A stretch of 62,008 nt of DNA from Dimargaris cristalligena (taxonomy: Eukaryota; Kickxellomycota; Dimargaritomycetes; Dimargaritales; Dimargaritaceae), in contig JANBQC010000062.1 in assembly GCA_027576995.1 (NCBI GenBank), positions 9,845 through 71,852 on the forward strand. The letters are read 5' to 3'. Shown here one piece after another: positions 1 through 13,590 of the stretch. Within the stretch, counting starts at the first letter, position 1. Every line of letters begins with the position of its first letter. The position numbers and the translations under genes are program-made. Under the pieces are notes generated by a model. The model saw only the letters and a list, made by a program, of their open reading frames with translations. It ran no database searches and had not been told where the DNA came from.

Positions 1-1509
1 CCACTTTAAAGAATCCATCTCATATTTGGGCATTTAATGTGATAGATGCATATACCTTTTTTTTGAAAAGCATCTTGATAAAGAATAAGCATGAATCGAT
101 GAATATAATGTCCATCAAGGTAAGCGTGTGTGTATTATATATATATGCGCGGAACCAACTAGGTCAGGGTTACCAGCACGAGGGCTGTTTAATAAGCAGT
201 GGCCGCGATTATGGTGCGGGGAAAAGAGGTAAGGGTAATAAGGGTAAGGGGGTGTGTGGGTTATATAGATTAAGTACAGTTCATGGGCTGTCGACAATCC
301 TAACTATTGTGTGAAAGAGGAGCGCGACTACCACTGGACTGGAGTGGGGGGGCAGGGTGATTTTTAGACAGGTGGTCGTTAAATTAATACAGTTCGATAG
401 GTAGAAATAACAATAGCCACTAAATGAACTAAGGCATGTAGGGTATGTATTACACAGTACCAACTGGTGTACACCTCTGCAGGATTACCAAAAAAGATAA
501 CACAATTGAACTGGTGAATATAAAAAGGGCAGGTAGAAAGAGAATCAAATAACAATGTCCCTTTAGCAGCAGGATATACAGGAGTATTTATACGGTAGCC
601 GTCTGACCATCTGATAACTCAGGGGAGAAGGAAGAGAAACTAAAAACAAGAGTAAATGAGCTATATGCTCTCTATCTTTCTATTATTTTCCTCATGCTCT
701 TGTAACACTTGCTAAGCCTGACTGAATAAAACACCACCGGCGCGCCGCAGAGTCCTCCCCCCCAGGCCAATGTAAAACACGCCACCTGGCCAACGGACCA
801 GCCCGGTCCCTGATTGGTCCTTAGAGGCATGTCGGGTAACAACAGGTCAGGTCAGGCGAATAGCGTGGCTGAACTCTTTTCCTGCCAGCCACTACTGCTT
901 ACTACTGTATCCTATCTACGAAGTCACAGGGTAATTCATTGGCTGGGGCACCGGCCGTTCATGTTATGAACTGGCTGGTAAAGTGTAGTATCAATAAAAC
1001 CCTCCGGCTGTCCAGGAATATACCAATAATAATATATATGTATATAACTGTCAAATCACTCCCATTCATATAATACTTGATTGGTCTAACCGGCTCCACC
1101 GAGCCGAAGCCGAGTATTTTAATATGATTGAGTGAGGGAGTATCGCCATCATTATGAACTTTCCGCTGGGATCCTCATCCTCGCGGGCCTGACTACCGCC
1201 GCATTACCACATACATCCCCTCCCCCACTCATATAGATCATTCTAATCCTTTTTTCAGCCATCATGCTGTAAGTGCTGTAAACCTACCTAAATTAAACCA
1301 CGTCACTGTTACCAGATAGGGGAAACTCTCCGACTGTACCACTTAGCACAGATGACTGTATGACCAAAATATCCATTTAGCCAGTTAACTAGAAACTGTC
1401 CCCAAAGCCATCTTAAAGGGAAGCAGTGGGTTTGGAATGGCTTATGGGTCGCAATTCCCCCATAGGAGTATCCAAGCGACTCGGAGGGTCCCATCAAATG
1501 GCACACAAG
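1..1509. other. non-coding left flank, no gene recognised
   Basis: No convincing coding region is visible. The stretch at about 500-1020 has a TATAAAA-like run near 519, two AATAAA hexamers and CT-rich patches, a layout that could belong to a solo LTR, but I could not find paired ends or a target-site duplication, so no element is called. Confidence 0.4.
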
Positions 1510-1515
1510 TTTATT
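1510..1515 (-). terminator. candidate poly(A) signal of the TLC gene
   Basis: AATAAA reads on the minus strand here, about 245 nt past the stop codon of the TLC-domain gene. It is the first canonical hexamer I see downstream of that gene. Confidence 0.4.
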
Positions 1516-1759
1516 ACTAATAAGCACTACATGGTGCAGGCCACTAGCCAAGGCCAGGGGGCTCTGCACGTCTATTCTATTCATTCAGCAAATATTATAC
1601 GATCGGGTGAGCCAGAGTGTCCTAAAAGAAAGAGAAAAAAAAATACCGCCCTTGGGCGATGGACGTGCATCAGATAACTAAAGACAAATGTACGTATATG
1701 TATATAAATTTAAGTAAAAACTAACCCCTGGATCAGATGGATCCAAAACCAAATGGGAG

Positions 1760-3432
1760 TTAGTCCATTTTGATGTCCTTTTCGACGGGTTGGTCGAAAC
1801 GGCCACGGATGGCGGAAACCATTTTACTGAACCAGAAGAAGTTGAGAATATTGAGAGCCATGTTGGACACGACGACACTGATGGCCAGATAGTGGGGTAC
1901 CGTGTCCCAGTTGTGGTAAAAATTGGCTAGCGATCGGATATTGGGACAGAAGAGGATGTGAGTTAGATATTGGGTTAGTCAGTCAGTAGTGTTAAGTGAA
2001 CGTTGCGAAGAAGAGAGATAGGGCGGCTAATAGTCACTGGGTGTCACTTGGGGGGCTTGGCAGGGTGTTGTCGGCCAGGCTTATGTCCAGTGGTTGTATG
2101 AGTAGTACCAATAGTTGGCATTCAATTGCACTAATCAGAAAGACGGCGCCTCAATTTGGTACGATTCCAATGCCTATGTAGAAGGAAGTGAATCGGGTGA
2201 CTTACTATAGAGATGGATGGCCCAGTAGATTCCGAAAACCAGCCGGGAGCCGAAAAAGGTAGCTAGCAGAATAACACCGTTAACGAGTTGGGGCAAACTG
2301 CCCGTCATTCCCAGCTTATCCATAAACCAGTGGAGATTCAGGAACGGGGTGCTAAGCTCGAGCATCAGGAACACAGGGCCATAGGCATTGATGAAGGGCC
2401 TCTGTCAGGGGTTTGGCATAATATCCGAATCATAGTCAGAATGTAGGAAGGGAGCGGGGATTTTTAGATATATGCAACATTATATATTAATTAGCCCAAT
2501 AAACCAATAATCGTAGATTTGCCCTTAACATTTTTACTGAGCCGTTCGTATCCAACAAGGGTGAAATCGTGACATTTTCAGAGGAAATGGGCGCATAAAA
2601 TAACCGGCATTGACTTGGCCTGACTTACAAAGCTGAGGAGGAAAACGGCGAAGGAACCTAGGCCGTGCACGGCAAACCCAATCCCGGTTTGTTTAATGTA
2701 GCGCATGGAGACAACAAAGTCCCAGAGGAAGTATCTGTATGGATTACATGGCGGCATAGAATGCCCGGGCTTGAGTTAGTTTTGTTTAGGAGTTATAATA
2801 CGGGGAATGCATATTGTCTTGCAAGATACCGGCATTATTTCAACACCCGATATATTGTTTTATAAATATGCAACCGGGTGGTTGGGTTGAACAGGTCGGG
2901 TTGTACCACAGTGTTAACAGAGATGTTCGGGATCAGTAGGGTGTGTGGGGGCCGTCAACTCGATAGGCCAAACAGGGGAACTCTCTGCTGACACGGACCA
3001 TGCCTCCTACACTTCCCCCAACGAAATATTAGCTGGTCTTGGAGGGGAGGCGCTCCGTAGAACTTACCCGCACGAAACCGCGGCAATGTTGCTGAAATAA
3101 GGCCAGTAGCTGTTAATATAGTCATCGGCCAGCTTGGGGTGGTTGATAAGCGGGAAGCTCCAGTAGAGGGCCAGGCAGCAGTGAACCATGGAGACGACAT
3201 GGATATTCCAATTGATACGCTGGAAGGCCTTCATGTTACGGAAGCTGGCGGGGAACAGCATGGGGGAGAGGATGCCCGACAGGGTGAAAATCAGAGAGCA
3301 TGCCAAAGTGCTAGCCAGTACCACCGGCCAGTGGTATGTCAGTTTCTCGAGGTTGAGCCCGGCCAGCACGGGGCGGAGGCCGTCCGACCAGAGGTCCGCG
3401 TACTCCGCGATGGACTCGAGGAAATGGGTCAT
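1760..3432 (-). CDS. TLC-domain multispanning membrane protein (TLCD4/TMEM56-like)
   Basis: Four-exon model: 3432-3068, 2734-2629, 2401-2206 and 1926-1760 (minus strand), giving 277 aa. All donors are GTAAGT and all acceptors AG, and the phases close to a TAA at 1760-1762. Exon 1 holds an N-terminal membrane helix and the TLC hallmark WNIHVVSMVHCCLALYWSF. Exon 2 gives YFLWDFVVSMRY and a conserved VHGLGSF. Exon 3 gives RPFINAYGPVFLMLELSTPF followed by a membrane helix. Exon 4 ends with LNILNFFWFSKM and a charged tail. This order is typical of TLC (TRAM-LAG1-CLN8) proteins of ER or plasma membranes, a family linked to lipid sensing or synthesis. The longer LAG1 motif of ceramide synthases is not seen, so a TLCD-type role is preferred; the substrate is unknown. 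It is divergent from the gene at 4156. Confidence 0.82.
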
Positions 3433-4155
3433 GGGGAGAGTGAGGTCAACTGCTAGGGACGGGCGTGGGGGAAGATTCGGGAAGGAGTGAGCCGAGCAAG
3501 GCGGAAACTGATAAGCGAGGTGGGTGAGTTGGCACCAATAGAGTAGAGAGCAACGGAAGAAAAGAAGAGCTGGAAGAAGAGACTCGGTAGTTCAGCTGTT
3601 TATTAGCAGAATATACCCGAACAAGCTCGGCGGTGCATCAATGCGCATATATAGTAGTATGTTGGCATCCTTTACGTATACACCACTACAGCTACAGGAC
3701 TCCGTGGGGAACCAGCGAACCAAAAGGGCCTGATGGGTCAGGCGACTTAAGATAAAATGGAGAGCAACCCCCATCTAGTCTTCCATTTTAGAAGGAGAGG
3801 CCGCTGCGACCCTGTCCTTAATAGGGCAGCTAGTCAGGTGAGCTGCTAGGCTTCCCATATAGGTAGGAAACCCAAGTGCGGCTAGGTTGTGCTCTAATGT
3901 ACTAATATGGCCAGTGAAGCGATTTTCAACACCACAGGAACAAGGCAGCGGCCACCACCAGTCCACATTTCATATTCAGCCCGGGAAGGACAGAAGTAAA
4001 TTCCAGTCCATTAAAACACCTACTTCAGACTATATGCTGAATTTAGCGGCAACGCAAGTGATTCATGCGCCACCGCTTAGCCTTTCCGTTCCTTACCTAA
4101 CATTCCCCCATCCTCCTGTACTTATGAATTGTAGTTTTAACCAACCTCCGTCAGA
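3433..4155. promoter_or_regulatory. shared divergent intergenic region
   Basis: These 723 bp separate two genes transcribed away from each other (TLC gene to the left, SHG1/Tudor gene to the right), so both promoters must lie here. I see no canonical TATA box within 100 nt of either start codon and no other gene. Confidence 0.5.
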
Positions 4156-6245
4156 ATGACCCCCGAAGAAATCGTCCAACGTCTTAAGCAATCCGGCGCA
4201 TTCGACGAGCTCCGTGAGCGGTTGCTCGCCGAGTTCCTGAACGACGTAAGCCGCACCTAAGTCTAAACTCCTCCACTCCATGGGCACCATGTCAGCCTTC
4301 TTCCCTTGTTGGTTACTAAGGTTCCTTCGCTTCAAAGGTCCATTTCCTTGAACAACCCGTACTGACCTGCCAATGGCTCTGGGACTAACCGTTTATTCGC
4401 TATTGTCCCGTTTTTATATCTCAGGAACTGTGTCAAGAGTACAAACAGGAAATCGCTTCCACCATGAAGGATCTGGCCGGCCAGTGCTCACAGCATCAGC
4501 TTAAAAACAAACAATACTTCCCGAGTCGTATACGTGAGCGACTGGCCAGGTAGGTCAATCAGAAACTCGCAATATAGTAGTCATCATTGATCCCTGAGCT
4601 CCCCGAAGCCCATTCACGTAGAACGCTTTTTTCGGCCCAATCCCGCTTTAATGCTACTGGATTTAAACATCAGATTCTAATAAGGCCAGTCTGTTATCAA
4701 AATCAATATATATATATATATAGCCAGAAGACAACCCAGCGGATCATAAACGAAGTAAGCGACAACATACTCAATTCTCAGGCCTACCAGGACACCCTGA
4801 ATACCCACATCGAGCGCTCCATCGAATATTTAAATACCCACAAGGATGAGCCCGATCCCAAGGCCAACCCACCAAGTGCTCTGTCAACGCCAAATGAGAT
4901 GGCCCCAACCCCCGAATCCGCACGGCTAAACAAATCCGAGCTTCGCGACCCATCCCAAATCCTTCAGTCATTGCTTCAGGTTACCCCCCTGGAGCGGTCG
5001 GATCAAACCCCTCCCATTCGAGTGGGCCAAGTGGTCGCCGCCTTTATACCACCCACCCTGTCAACCACCGCTTCTCCCCCGGATCTCAAGACCGATTGCT
5101 GTCTTCTGGTTATCGTGATAGCCCAGGAGGAAGAGGAGCCTCGGTTTAGAGTCCGGAATTTGGAGGCCCCCATGCCGGAAGGGGATGATGTCGCTACCAA
5201 TTTTTCTCCCGGGGAACGCTTGAATGCTAGGGAAACGTGGCGGATTCATTCCCAGCGAGCCGTGGGCTTGACTATACGGGAACCATTCGCGGTCCGTGAT
5301 ATCGTCTTTTCAGTTCAACGTGTTCCGGGCGAGACCAAGTTTACCTCGGAGTTATTTCGCGCCAAAGTCGCCAAGGTTTCGAATGTAAGTACCCTTGATT
5401 TGTGATGGTAACATATTATCAATGATTCTGTGTCTGTTGGATTATGGTGTTCCAGCCCCAACTAATTACCGGTAATGGATTCTATTTTTATTTTTATTTT
5501 TTTGCAATTATTTTACAATGCCATTCAGAAATTTGTTCGAGTTAAGTTCCTCGGCGGTGATCTATGCACGGTCCCAGTCGGTCGACTATTTAAAATATCG
5601 CGGCTGCGGGGGATCAGCGTAAGTTCCACCACTATCCTGTTATATATTCGAACTGTCATAACCCAATCCCCAGTGCTTCATAAACTCGGTATCCTGTCCT
5701 GGAGTTCTGAAGGCATCATCGTGTGAAGCGGACGGCTCTATTTGCCGAATCAACAAAAACATAATCAAGGAGTAAAAGGCCTCCAATTTTAATTACCACG
5801 CTTTCGCTCTGATAATTATTATTTACTGATATTTAACCCATAGGCTTCTAAACAGACGGACTCGCTAGAAGAAAAATCACGGGTGGAACCCAAGGCCACC
5901 GGTGTTGCCTCCAAATTTAGTTGCCCATCGCCAGCTGGTCTTTCGTCTCCTAAGGATACTATCCCGCCGCACGAGTCCTTAATAATAGAGGCCAATTCGG
6001 GACTCGTGGAGGCCACCGATCTAGATACACGGTATGAATCTGCTGCAGCCACCAACCTTGCTCAAACAGCCAGTAATCATCCAATTGAGCCTACCGGTGA
6101 CTCCCCCGGCGGACCGCTGATTGATGTAAATGCACCCGACTTGAATGATAATATTGTGCCACGGGAGGCCGATATATTCGATTCGGATAGTGACGCCAGC
6201 ACTCTCTCCTCCTTGGCATCAGATATGTTTAGCGACCACGATTGA
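4156..6245 (+). CDS. SHG1/BOD1-like N-terminus joined to SGF29-like tandem Tudor domain
   Basis: Five-exon model: 4156-4245, 4425-4549, 4724-5384, 5529-5618 and 5844-6245, giving 455 aa. Splice sites are canonical and the phases close to TGA. Residues 1 to about 115 read as the SHG1/BOD1 domain: it starts VQRLKQSGAFDELRERLLAE, then a basic helix, then TTQRIINEVSDNIL. SHG1 is a subunit of the Set1/COMPASS H3K4 methyltransferase. After a Pro/Ser linker, residues about 170-320 resemble the SGF29 tandem Tudor of SAGA: RVGQVVAAF, RFRVRNLEAP, RIHSQRAVGL, then a second half with LFRAKVAKVSN and FVRVKFLGGD. The tail is acidic and Ser-rich (DIFDSDSDAS). Writer-complex and H3K4me-reader modules in one chain is my inference. 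The SHG1 match is clear; the Tudor match rests on pattern and order. Confidence 0.7.
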
Positions 6246-7604
6246 ACTCGTTTGGCACCACAAGACCTGTAATAGCACTACAAGAAGCATTGTCCACCTT
6301 TAAAATATACTATAAACTGAGCTGAGTGTAATTACTGCCCACCATCAAGTATGTCAGCGAAATGTATTATCTGTTACATACGCCAGCCCTAAATATAGCA
6401 CCACACCCAAGTTCTTACGCTGCATTAGCCGCGTAGGTTTTTTGGTTATACCAGTATGCCACCTGGTGGGATTGTGGTACCGATGCTCACTTGATTAATC
6501 GACTATTCGAAAATATTTGAATGGCAATCTTTTGACCAACGCTTTACTTGATTTCCAAGGTGCCCTTACCAGTATTTCCCCTTGTGTCGCAATGTCCGTT
6601 TTCTCTTAATATTAAGCCCTATCCTCGTCAGCCCCTATCGGAAAATGGAGCAATCTGACCCCATCTCTATCAATAAATAATACTAAATCCCATAGCCATT
6701 ACCTTTTCCATGTATAACCTTGGCCTCGAATAAACTGTTCCCGAGCTGTAGTCCTTGATGGTAGGACCTCTGTGACGGACGCTTGACGCCGTCGTGCTCT
6801 AATGCCCTTCCCATCTAGACTCTCCTAATTCCATAACTCTGCCATCGCCTGGTGGTCTATTTCGGGCTCGACAAGTGATCAGTTGGAAATGGACAGGAAT
6901 ATACTTTGGTAGTAATGGCCCGGTTAAAGATGACATGTGGGGGCATCGGGGTGCTAATATGTCGATACGCAGTAACTAGGCCGGTTTTTGGAGTTCACCA
7001 ATCATCGTTTTGGAGATCCAGACGAGTGTAAGGCTCCCCCCTCCCCCTTCAGACTCCGCATAGCTTGACCAACCCCACGCCTCTAAGCAGCATTCTTGAC
7101 ACTGACCTGTATGGTCTGGCGATATTAAGTACAAATTTTACGTACTACCAGAGGATGGTGGCTACATCATGCCTATTTTAGCCTGCTAGAGATAGCAGGT
7201 ATTTCAGGCAGGAGTTTGACGAAACCATTGTATTAATGCAGCCGTTTATGTATGGGAAAGTGGTTAAATGACACAAGTTTCTGCAAGCCTCCATTGGTCA
7301 GTTGGACACGAGGTGTGTCGTAGGCTATGACCCCCAACCGGAGCCTATTGAACTGTTCTTGAGCGGGGGGCGCCGCTGTTCTAGTCATGTCCGCAGATGC
7401 TGCTGAGCGAGGGGATTCTGGTCGACTATAAAACGAGACCGGTTGCCCCCGAATCCACTATGGTTACTTGATTACTGCCTGATCTACTGATATTTGACCA
7501 TACTTCCCCGGGTAATTCTACTATTTTAGTATCGAATACTACGCCTTATTACCTATTCTGGCAAACACCTTTGTTTACGAAGCGGCATGGTCGACCACTC
7601 CTAG
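6246..7604. other. intergenic, no gene recognised
   Basis: About 1.36 kb between the SHG1/Tudor gene and the first readable methyltransferase exon. It should contain the 3' UTR of the former and possibly a lost or short 5' exon of the latter, but I could not identify that exon. Confidence 0.4.
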
Positions 7605-8873
7605 CCTGACCACTGGAGTGCCCAGATCTATGCAGATGTGGGCGAAGTCACTCTAATGTAGGCCAACGAATTATTCGCTCTTCTCCGGGACCGGTTAACC
7701 CCGGACGCCCGAGTATTGGACTTGGGGTGTGGTGACGGAATCGCGACTCTGGTTCTACAGGACCGGTACGCCCACGTGGTGGGGGTGGATTTGAGTCCGA
7801 CGATGCTTGCGGAGGCCAGACAACGGGGGGTCGTGGATACTCGAGTGGCCAATGGTAATGATTTGAAGGGGGCCGGAATCGAGGCCAACGAATTCGACGC
7901 CGTGTTCTCTAATTACGGTAAGTATTGCTCAAAACCACTTGTCTTTTTCTACTTGAGGGAACCTAGGTCCGAGATTAGACCTACGGTCTTGGGCAGGCGG
8001 CCAATATAATAGTGAGCTAATTCAATCAATGACCCTAGTTTCCAGGCATAGGCTATTAATTACTTATCAAATCTATAATTTATATTCTGCATATATTAAC
8101 CACTAAACTTGAACCCTTGGCCTGGCCTCGTTCAATTGTCGATTGGACGTACTGCCATTATATATTGAGACTAAAGGCTCTGCACTGGATGGCGGACGGC
8201 CCCGAGAAAGTGGTCCAGGGAATGCATCGCTGCCTAAAGCCGGGTGGTATATTGGTGGCGAAGCTCGGTGGGCACCAAACAATGTCATGTAAGCTATTTA
8301 ATACAACTTTTAATATTTGCTTTCAGTAGAGAAACTCCAAATGTGTGACTTTACAACCATATGCAGTACTTGCAAGGTAATTCACTCTGTATAGGGGGTT
8401 TGGTCCCCTAATATTGTGCCACTTAAATTTCCGACCCGTCAATCCACACGAAAAAATATATTTACGAACTATCCACAATCATTGTTGATATTCTTTAATA
8501 ATGCATCGACCAAACGATGGAAATCTCCATAGCTATATGTGCCCCCCTGATGGCTATCCTGGATACTTACGGACTGACCAAGCTCCCGGTTCCCCTCTAT
8601 TTTCCAACGGAGGATGAGTACCGCGGTCTCTTGGAACAATATGGCTTCCAAGTGGATTCCATCGAAACGGAGCCCACCGTGCTGAATTTGCCCATTACCC
8701 TACGCCAGTATATCGAGTTGTTCGCTGGTCCTCTTTTAGGGGACTGGGCTGACGACGAGAAGCGTAGGGACGTGTTCGACCGATTGGAAAGAAGTATGCA
8801 GTCGGCTACGTGCCGGAATGGTAAATTCCACATGAACTATGCGCACCTCAATGTGGTGGCCCGAAAACTCTAA
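7605..8873 (+). pseudogene. class I SAM-dependent methyltransferase, apparently disrupted
   Basis: Readable exons are about 7605-7917, 8177-8288 and 8533-8873. Motifs run in the family order: WSAQIYADVGEVTLM near the N-terminus, motif I VLDLGCGDG, motif II GVDLSPTML, FDAVFSNY, ALHWM, LKPGGILVAKLGG, and a C-terminal half with YFPTEDEYRGLLEQYGF. This is the small trans-aconitate/UbiE-type methyltransferase fold; the substrate is unknown. Two defects show. An in-frame TAG (7659-7661) sits where homologues read straight through, consistent with CAG to TAG. The strong donor GTAAGT at 7918 leaves phase 1, while the best acceptor (AG before GCT at 8177) needs phase 0. The last junction (donor after 8288, acceptor before 8533) closes perfectly. 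No start codon exon was found. It could still be expressed from an unusual splice form. Confidence 0.65.
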
Positions 8874-11800
8874 ATGGATGGATGGCAGGGCATCATACTT
8901 GTTATCGACCGACAGCCTACATACGTCCTTTACCCGTGTTCCTCCCTACTTGTAGTGCAATGGAGTGGGTTATATTGATATACAATTATACTTGTTTCTG
9001 GCCTCCATAAATGGCCATATCTTTTTTATTCACTGATAGTTGGAGCTATTCCAATAAATCAATTCGCTCGAATGTGAATCCCTAGCATTAGTCTGGAATG
9101 CTATTTTATAGCAACGACAAATAATATTACGACTAAATGTTGGTTTGTAGTAGTTATGCCGGTTTTATAGTGATCTATTCTTCTGAAACTATTGTTTCAA
9201 TTGCTCCATAATTTAGATAACGCAGCCTATTTAGCGGATACCCCCCAAAATTTAGTGGTATAAATAATATTTTAGCACTTCCCCAGCTTGGTTTGATTAC
9301 TTAGTCTTACATTACCGAAATTTACTGCATTAAATATATTCTTGTCATTTATTTAATCCCAGTCCTAAATGCCAACCGTTCCATCCCTTCTTATCGTCCT
9401 ATTTTCTGTGTCTATTTCATAGTTTACGATGCCATTCAATGGATTTTCTTTCGAACATTGTATTGCAGTTGGTACTGGGGGTATTTTATTTAACATTTTC
9501 GAATTTACCGAGATTATCCTCAGCGTGGAAAAACAGGGAATATCGTGGCGCTCAATACGAAAACCACAGTTCCTTTCTTTTGGCCGCTCACTCGCCATGC
9601 GGTCTTTAACACAGGTGGATCACTCTCCTTCCATAGTCGATTTGCATATCCTACCGTAGCTTGCTGTCAGGACCCTCAATTCTGTAGTAAATCGCGCGTT
9701 GAAGGGCGAAACAAAAGTTACTAGTAGCAACCATGCTTCTCGGCCATCGACGGTCGGATTGGCCGATCCCTACGTTGTTGAATTACTCGTGGATATACGC
9801 CTCCAAAACGATTAGCGATTGTGGACGTATCCACGCGGATACTTCGGAGGAAGGGGGGTGTGGGGTGATATTTACCGCTGGCTAAGAAAGCAGATTAATA
9901 TGGAACGTGAATTCTGAAGGAACTTGGCGTTTTTGGCCTGTTCATATATATGGCACCCAATGATTACAACTTCCCCCTTCAATGATTCTGCCCACATTCA
10001 CAGCCCAAGCCGGAAAAGGAACTCGCTAATGGCAAATCAGTTAACCATGGGTTGATGGTAATGTAAATTGGTCCTACCGGCTATATTAGCGGATTTATCG
10101 GCCATATTTTTTCGAGATGCTTACGCTACCGGATAAAAATAGGGCTATAGTTACGCATGCAGAATGCCCCCCCCTCCCTCGTCTCATTCGGCTAATGGGA
10201 AGCTGCAGCCTTTGCCTTCCTTTGTTATTCTTAAGATGGTATACCGTAGTAGCTGATTCGCCGACTGGTCATGCTGGGTAGCCACTAAATCACACCCGAC
10301 TTCCCCACGGAGGACCGTTCGGGTTCACTATGGAATGACCTATTGGCAAACTGACTGAGTAGGTGCCCCTTAGTGTGATCCCTAAGTTGTACTATCGTCA
10401 TACTTTTTTTCCATCAATCGGCTAGTGAATCACCGGAAGTATAGTTTCGTTTACGAATGAATTGCCGGTACTTTTACCGTGACTCCAATAGGGCAATACA
10501 GGTCACTATTGATGAAATGCCGACTCTGAAGTGTACGCCTCCATTAGTGAAGGCCAATCCAGTGAGGATTATTTTTGCTTTAGACAACAGTTGCCCCAAC
10601 AACGTAGCGGGTACCTACCATCAATAAGGTCCCGTAGCCGTGAAACCCACTCCCACACCAACATAATGGTGCGCTAGGATATAAATAAACAATGTGATAT
10701 ATTCTATTTTCAACCCCGCGGAGGTCATAACGGATCATTACGTTGTAGACGAATCGCCAAGCAGGTAGAGTTCGCAAATAAAAACCCACTTGATGCAAGG
10801 TATCTGGGTGGCTTGCTAGATGTTTACTCGCGTTGTTCAATTGGGGGAATCGTGAATCCAAACAAAGCCTCAATTCCAAGCTAAACTGGGACGAGTCCCC
10901 CTAATGATGGAAAAACAGTGCCCAAAGGGGCCCTTCTCCATTCGACACCACTACCCCCCTTTCCCCATCCCCCCCACCCTTACATGACCCCTCACCCCAT
11001 CTTTCTAAACTGGGATCCGGATATGTATTCCCTAACAAAGAGTGAAGCATCCCCAGCCGCATGGCCCTCAGTTGGTATGTAAACAGTTTGCTCTAATATT
11101 TTATCTGAGTATCTCAGACAATATTGTACTCTGAAGTTGCGGTTAACAACTCCTCTGAATACTTTTATGACATGGTTTAATCTCCTGTACGAGAGGGGGG
11201 GGCGGAAATAGCCTTGGTAGCCGTGGTGTAGCGCCACCAGCGGGTCCTGCCCATGTACTCTAGCTGCTGGGGTAATATTTTACATCGACTAGTATTATCA
11301 ATCCCCGAACCTCCGAGAGACCTGAGAGAAACGGGTGGGTTTGGCATAAAAATACCAGCATGACCATGGCTAGTTGATACATGTGCATTTGTTTGCCATG
11401 CAATGGTGGCCATTGGGCCCAAATCTCCTTTGGTTAAAATGTTTTTACCACCAGTGTATGTCGACGGCGTGAAGAACATATAATAATTGGTCAATTAAGA
11501 GGGAATGTTTGTCCGCCTATTCCATGAGCCCAGACCCCGCTCGGACACGGCCTGACTATTGTGGGCCTAGTGTTTATGGTCAGAATGCTGACAGTTAGTG
11601 CCATTGACTGTAGGTTGTATATAGTCCGGTGCAGTTTTATCACAGGTGGAATCGAGGTATTCACCGTAGCCTGAAACAATCCCCGCGGGCTTTCATGCAT
11701 AATGCTTTCGATGGCGGGTCGGGACTATAGGTTGGGTCCGTGCTAAAGAATGCTGTAGTGGGGTATATAGTCCATGTGCATACCTACACACAACCCCACA

Positions 11801-13590
11801 CATATATGCCTACCCACGGAATCCCTCGCATCCGTCCATGATCTGTCTCGACTCTAGTACACCCCCAAGGTTCGCTCTTCCGCCCTAATATGGTTAAATA
11901 AGATTCGGTCGATGTGGTACTAGCGGTACACCTGCGATTATTTCCGAACAATAAGTGCATCGGTCCGATACTCTACATTGGTGGGGGTTGGACCGCTTGT
12001 CAGTTAAAAGGCCAATGTTTATTCGGCACAGACTCGTATTATGAAAAAAAGTAACATTTCCTGACGATTACCTGTGCATGATGCATACTAATAAGCACTA
12101 AATTAGCATCAATGACACCTCGCCTCCCTCAATCACCGGCATTTTCCGCCCTATTAATAATACTCCTTTTTGTGACAGATCAAGGAGGGTAGAGCCCAGT
12201 CAGAGATCCAATACAACAGTCATATAGGACCCCAGCTGACCAAATGTCAATATTGGGCAACTAAGTCTTACGGATTCGGGTTAGCATTGTACTGGCTAGC
12301 GAGATCACAGTGGAGGGCTTATGCGCAATGTGCGATTCTTGGTGGTATGTCCCCAGGGCCGACGGTGTGGAGTGAATCGGGGGTTTGGGGGAAAACTAAA
12401 CAATTATTGAGGAAGAACCTAAAGGTCAGGTGGACAAAACGCCAGTCCAAAATGCCGCCAGCGCAATGAGTCAGGGGGGAAATAAACGGTCCCTCATATG
12501 CAGGTGTATGTATCCGGGCGGCGGTCTCGCTCACCTGTCGTATATACTCCTGTAATGTCAAATTAGAATTCACCCGGTATAGGGCCCATTTTGTAGGAGT
12601 CCCTCTGAATCCGAGTCGGGAAGCATCAGTAACTCTTCACCCTGCAGTAGTCGCTAGTCGGACAATAGAGTGCCCACTGTGGCCCCACTCTTCAACTCAC
12701 ATACCTCCAAAATTTTCTAAAACCAAAACCCGGACCTCGTTGGAAGCGGATTGAAGGGGGGGGTTCAATGCAAGGGGTGTATTATGTACGACTAGTGAAA
12801 ATCGTTCGAGTGTCACGGACGGCTACCCCGCCCATTTTACTGATGCGCCATATAGTTGCCGAGTCAATGGAAGTACCCCATCGCGAGCCATTACTCAGTA
12901 GAGCCCGCGAATTGGAATTAGGAACAACTAAACCTAAAATAAAAAGAGTTTCAGCGGGGATTTCATACTCGACTGGCCTGAAGGGAAACAGGTCATTCAG
13001 TTTAAAGCAATAACAAAACCCATCCACAACACCAGCATAGGGGCAATCTATTACCATCCCCAAAAATAGCATCATGTCAACGCACTGTTGAGGTGTGTCC
13101 TACCCACAGCTAACTCATGAGGCGACCCTGTTAAACAGAATATACCAACGTGGTTGATAAGCGGCTGAGTATATGTGCAATATGGAGAATAATCCACTTA
13201 TTCATCCGGACACTACAGTATACTCGGCTTGGCCAATATAAAGGCATATGGTTCCACTAAAGGGTGACCGCTATTGCCTTATCCACCTATCTATATCCCC
13301 ATGTTAAACGGCAGGAGTAGTGAACGTATTAGTAAAAGAAGCGGTACGGATGTAGGGATGATTCACTCTACCATATTGGGGTTTGACTAGGTTCCTTGTG
13401 TCGCATCAATGGGAAATAGAACGAGATGGGGGCGTATTAGAAAGGCGGCATATGTGTGGGTGTGAATGGGTGTTGGGTGTTAGCCAATAGCCGTGGGTGA
13501 TGCAATTGGCCCCATTTTAACCCGGTGGTACGATTCAGCTTGAATAGTCTATAATATTCAAAAAAAGTACTCTAATTAAACGGAGGGATT
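8874..13590. other. gene desert, left part
   Basis: No recognisable protein, tRNA or rRNA. Open frames are short and overlap on both strands as expected by chance, with no domain motif. A poly-A/T-rich patch (about 9000-9400) follows the methyltransferase remnant. Confidence 0.45.

Noticed and set aside
440..1020. Possible solo LTR
   Set aside because: TATA-like and AATAAA signals are present, but no terminal dinucleotides with target duplication could be paired.
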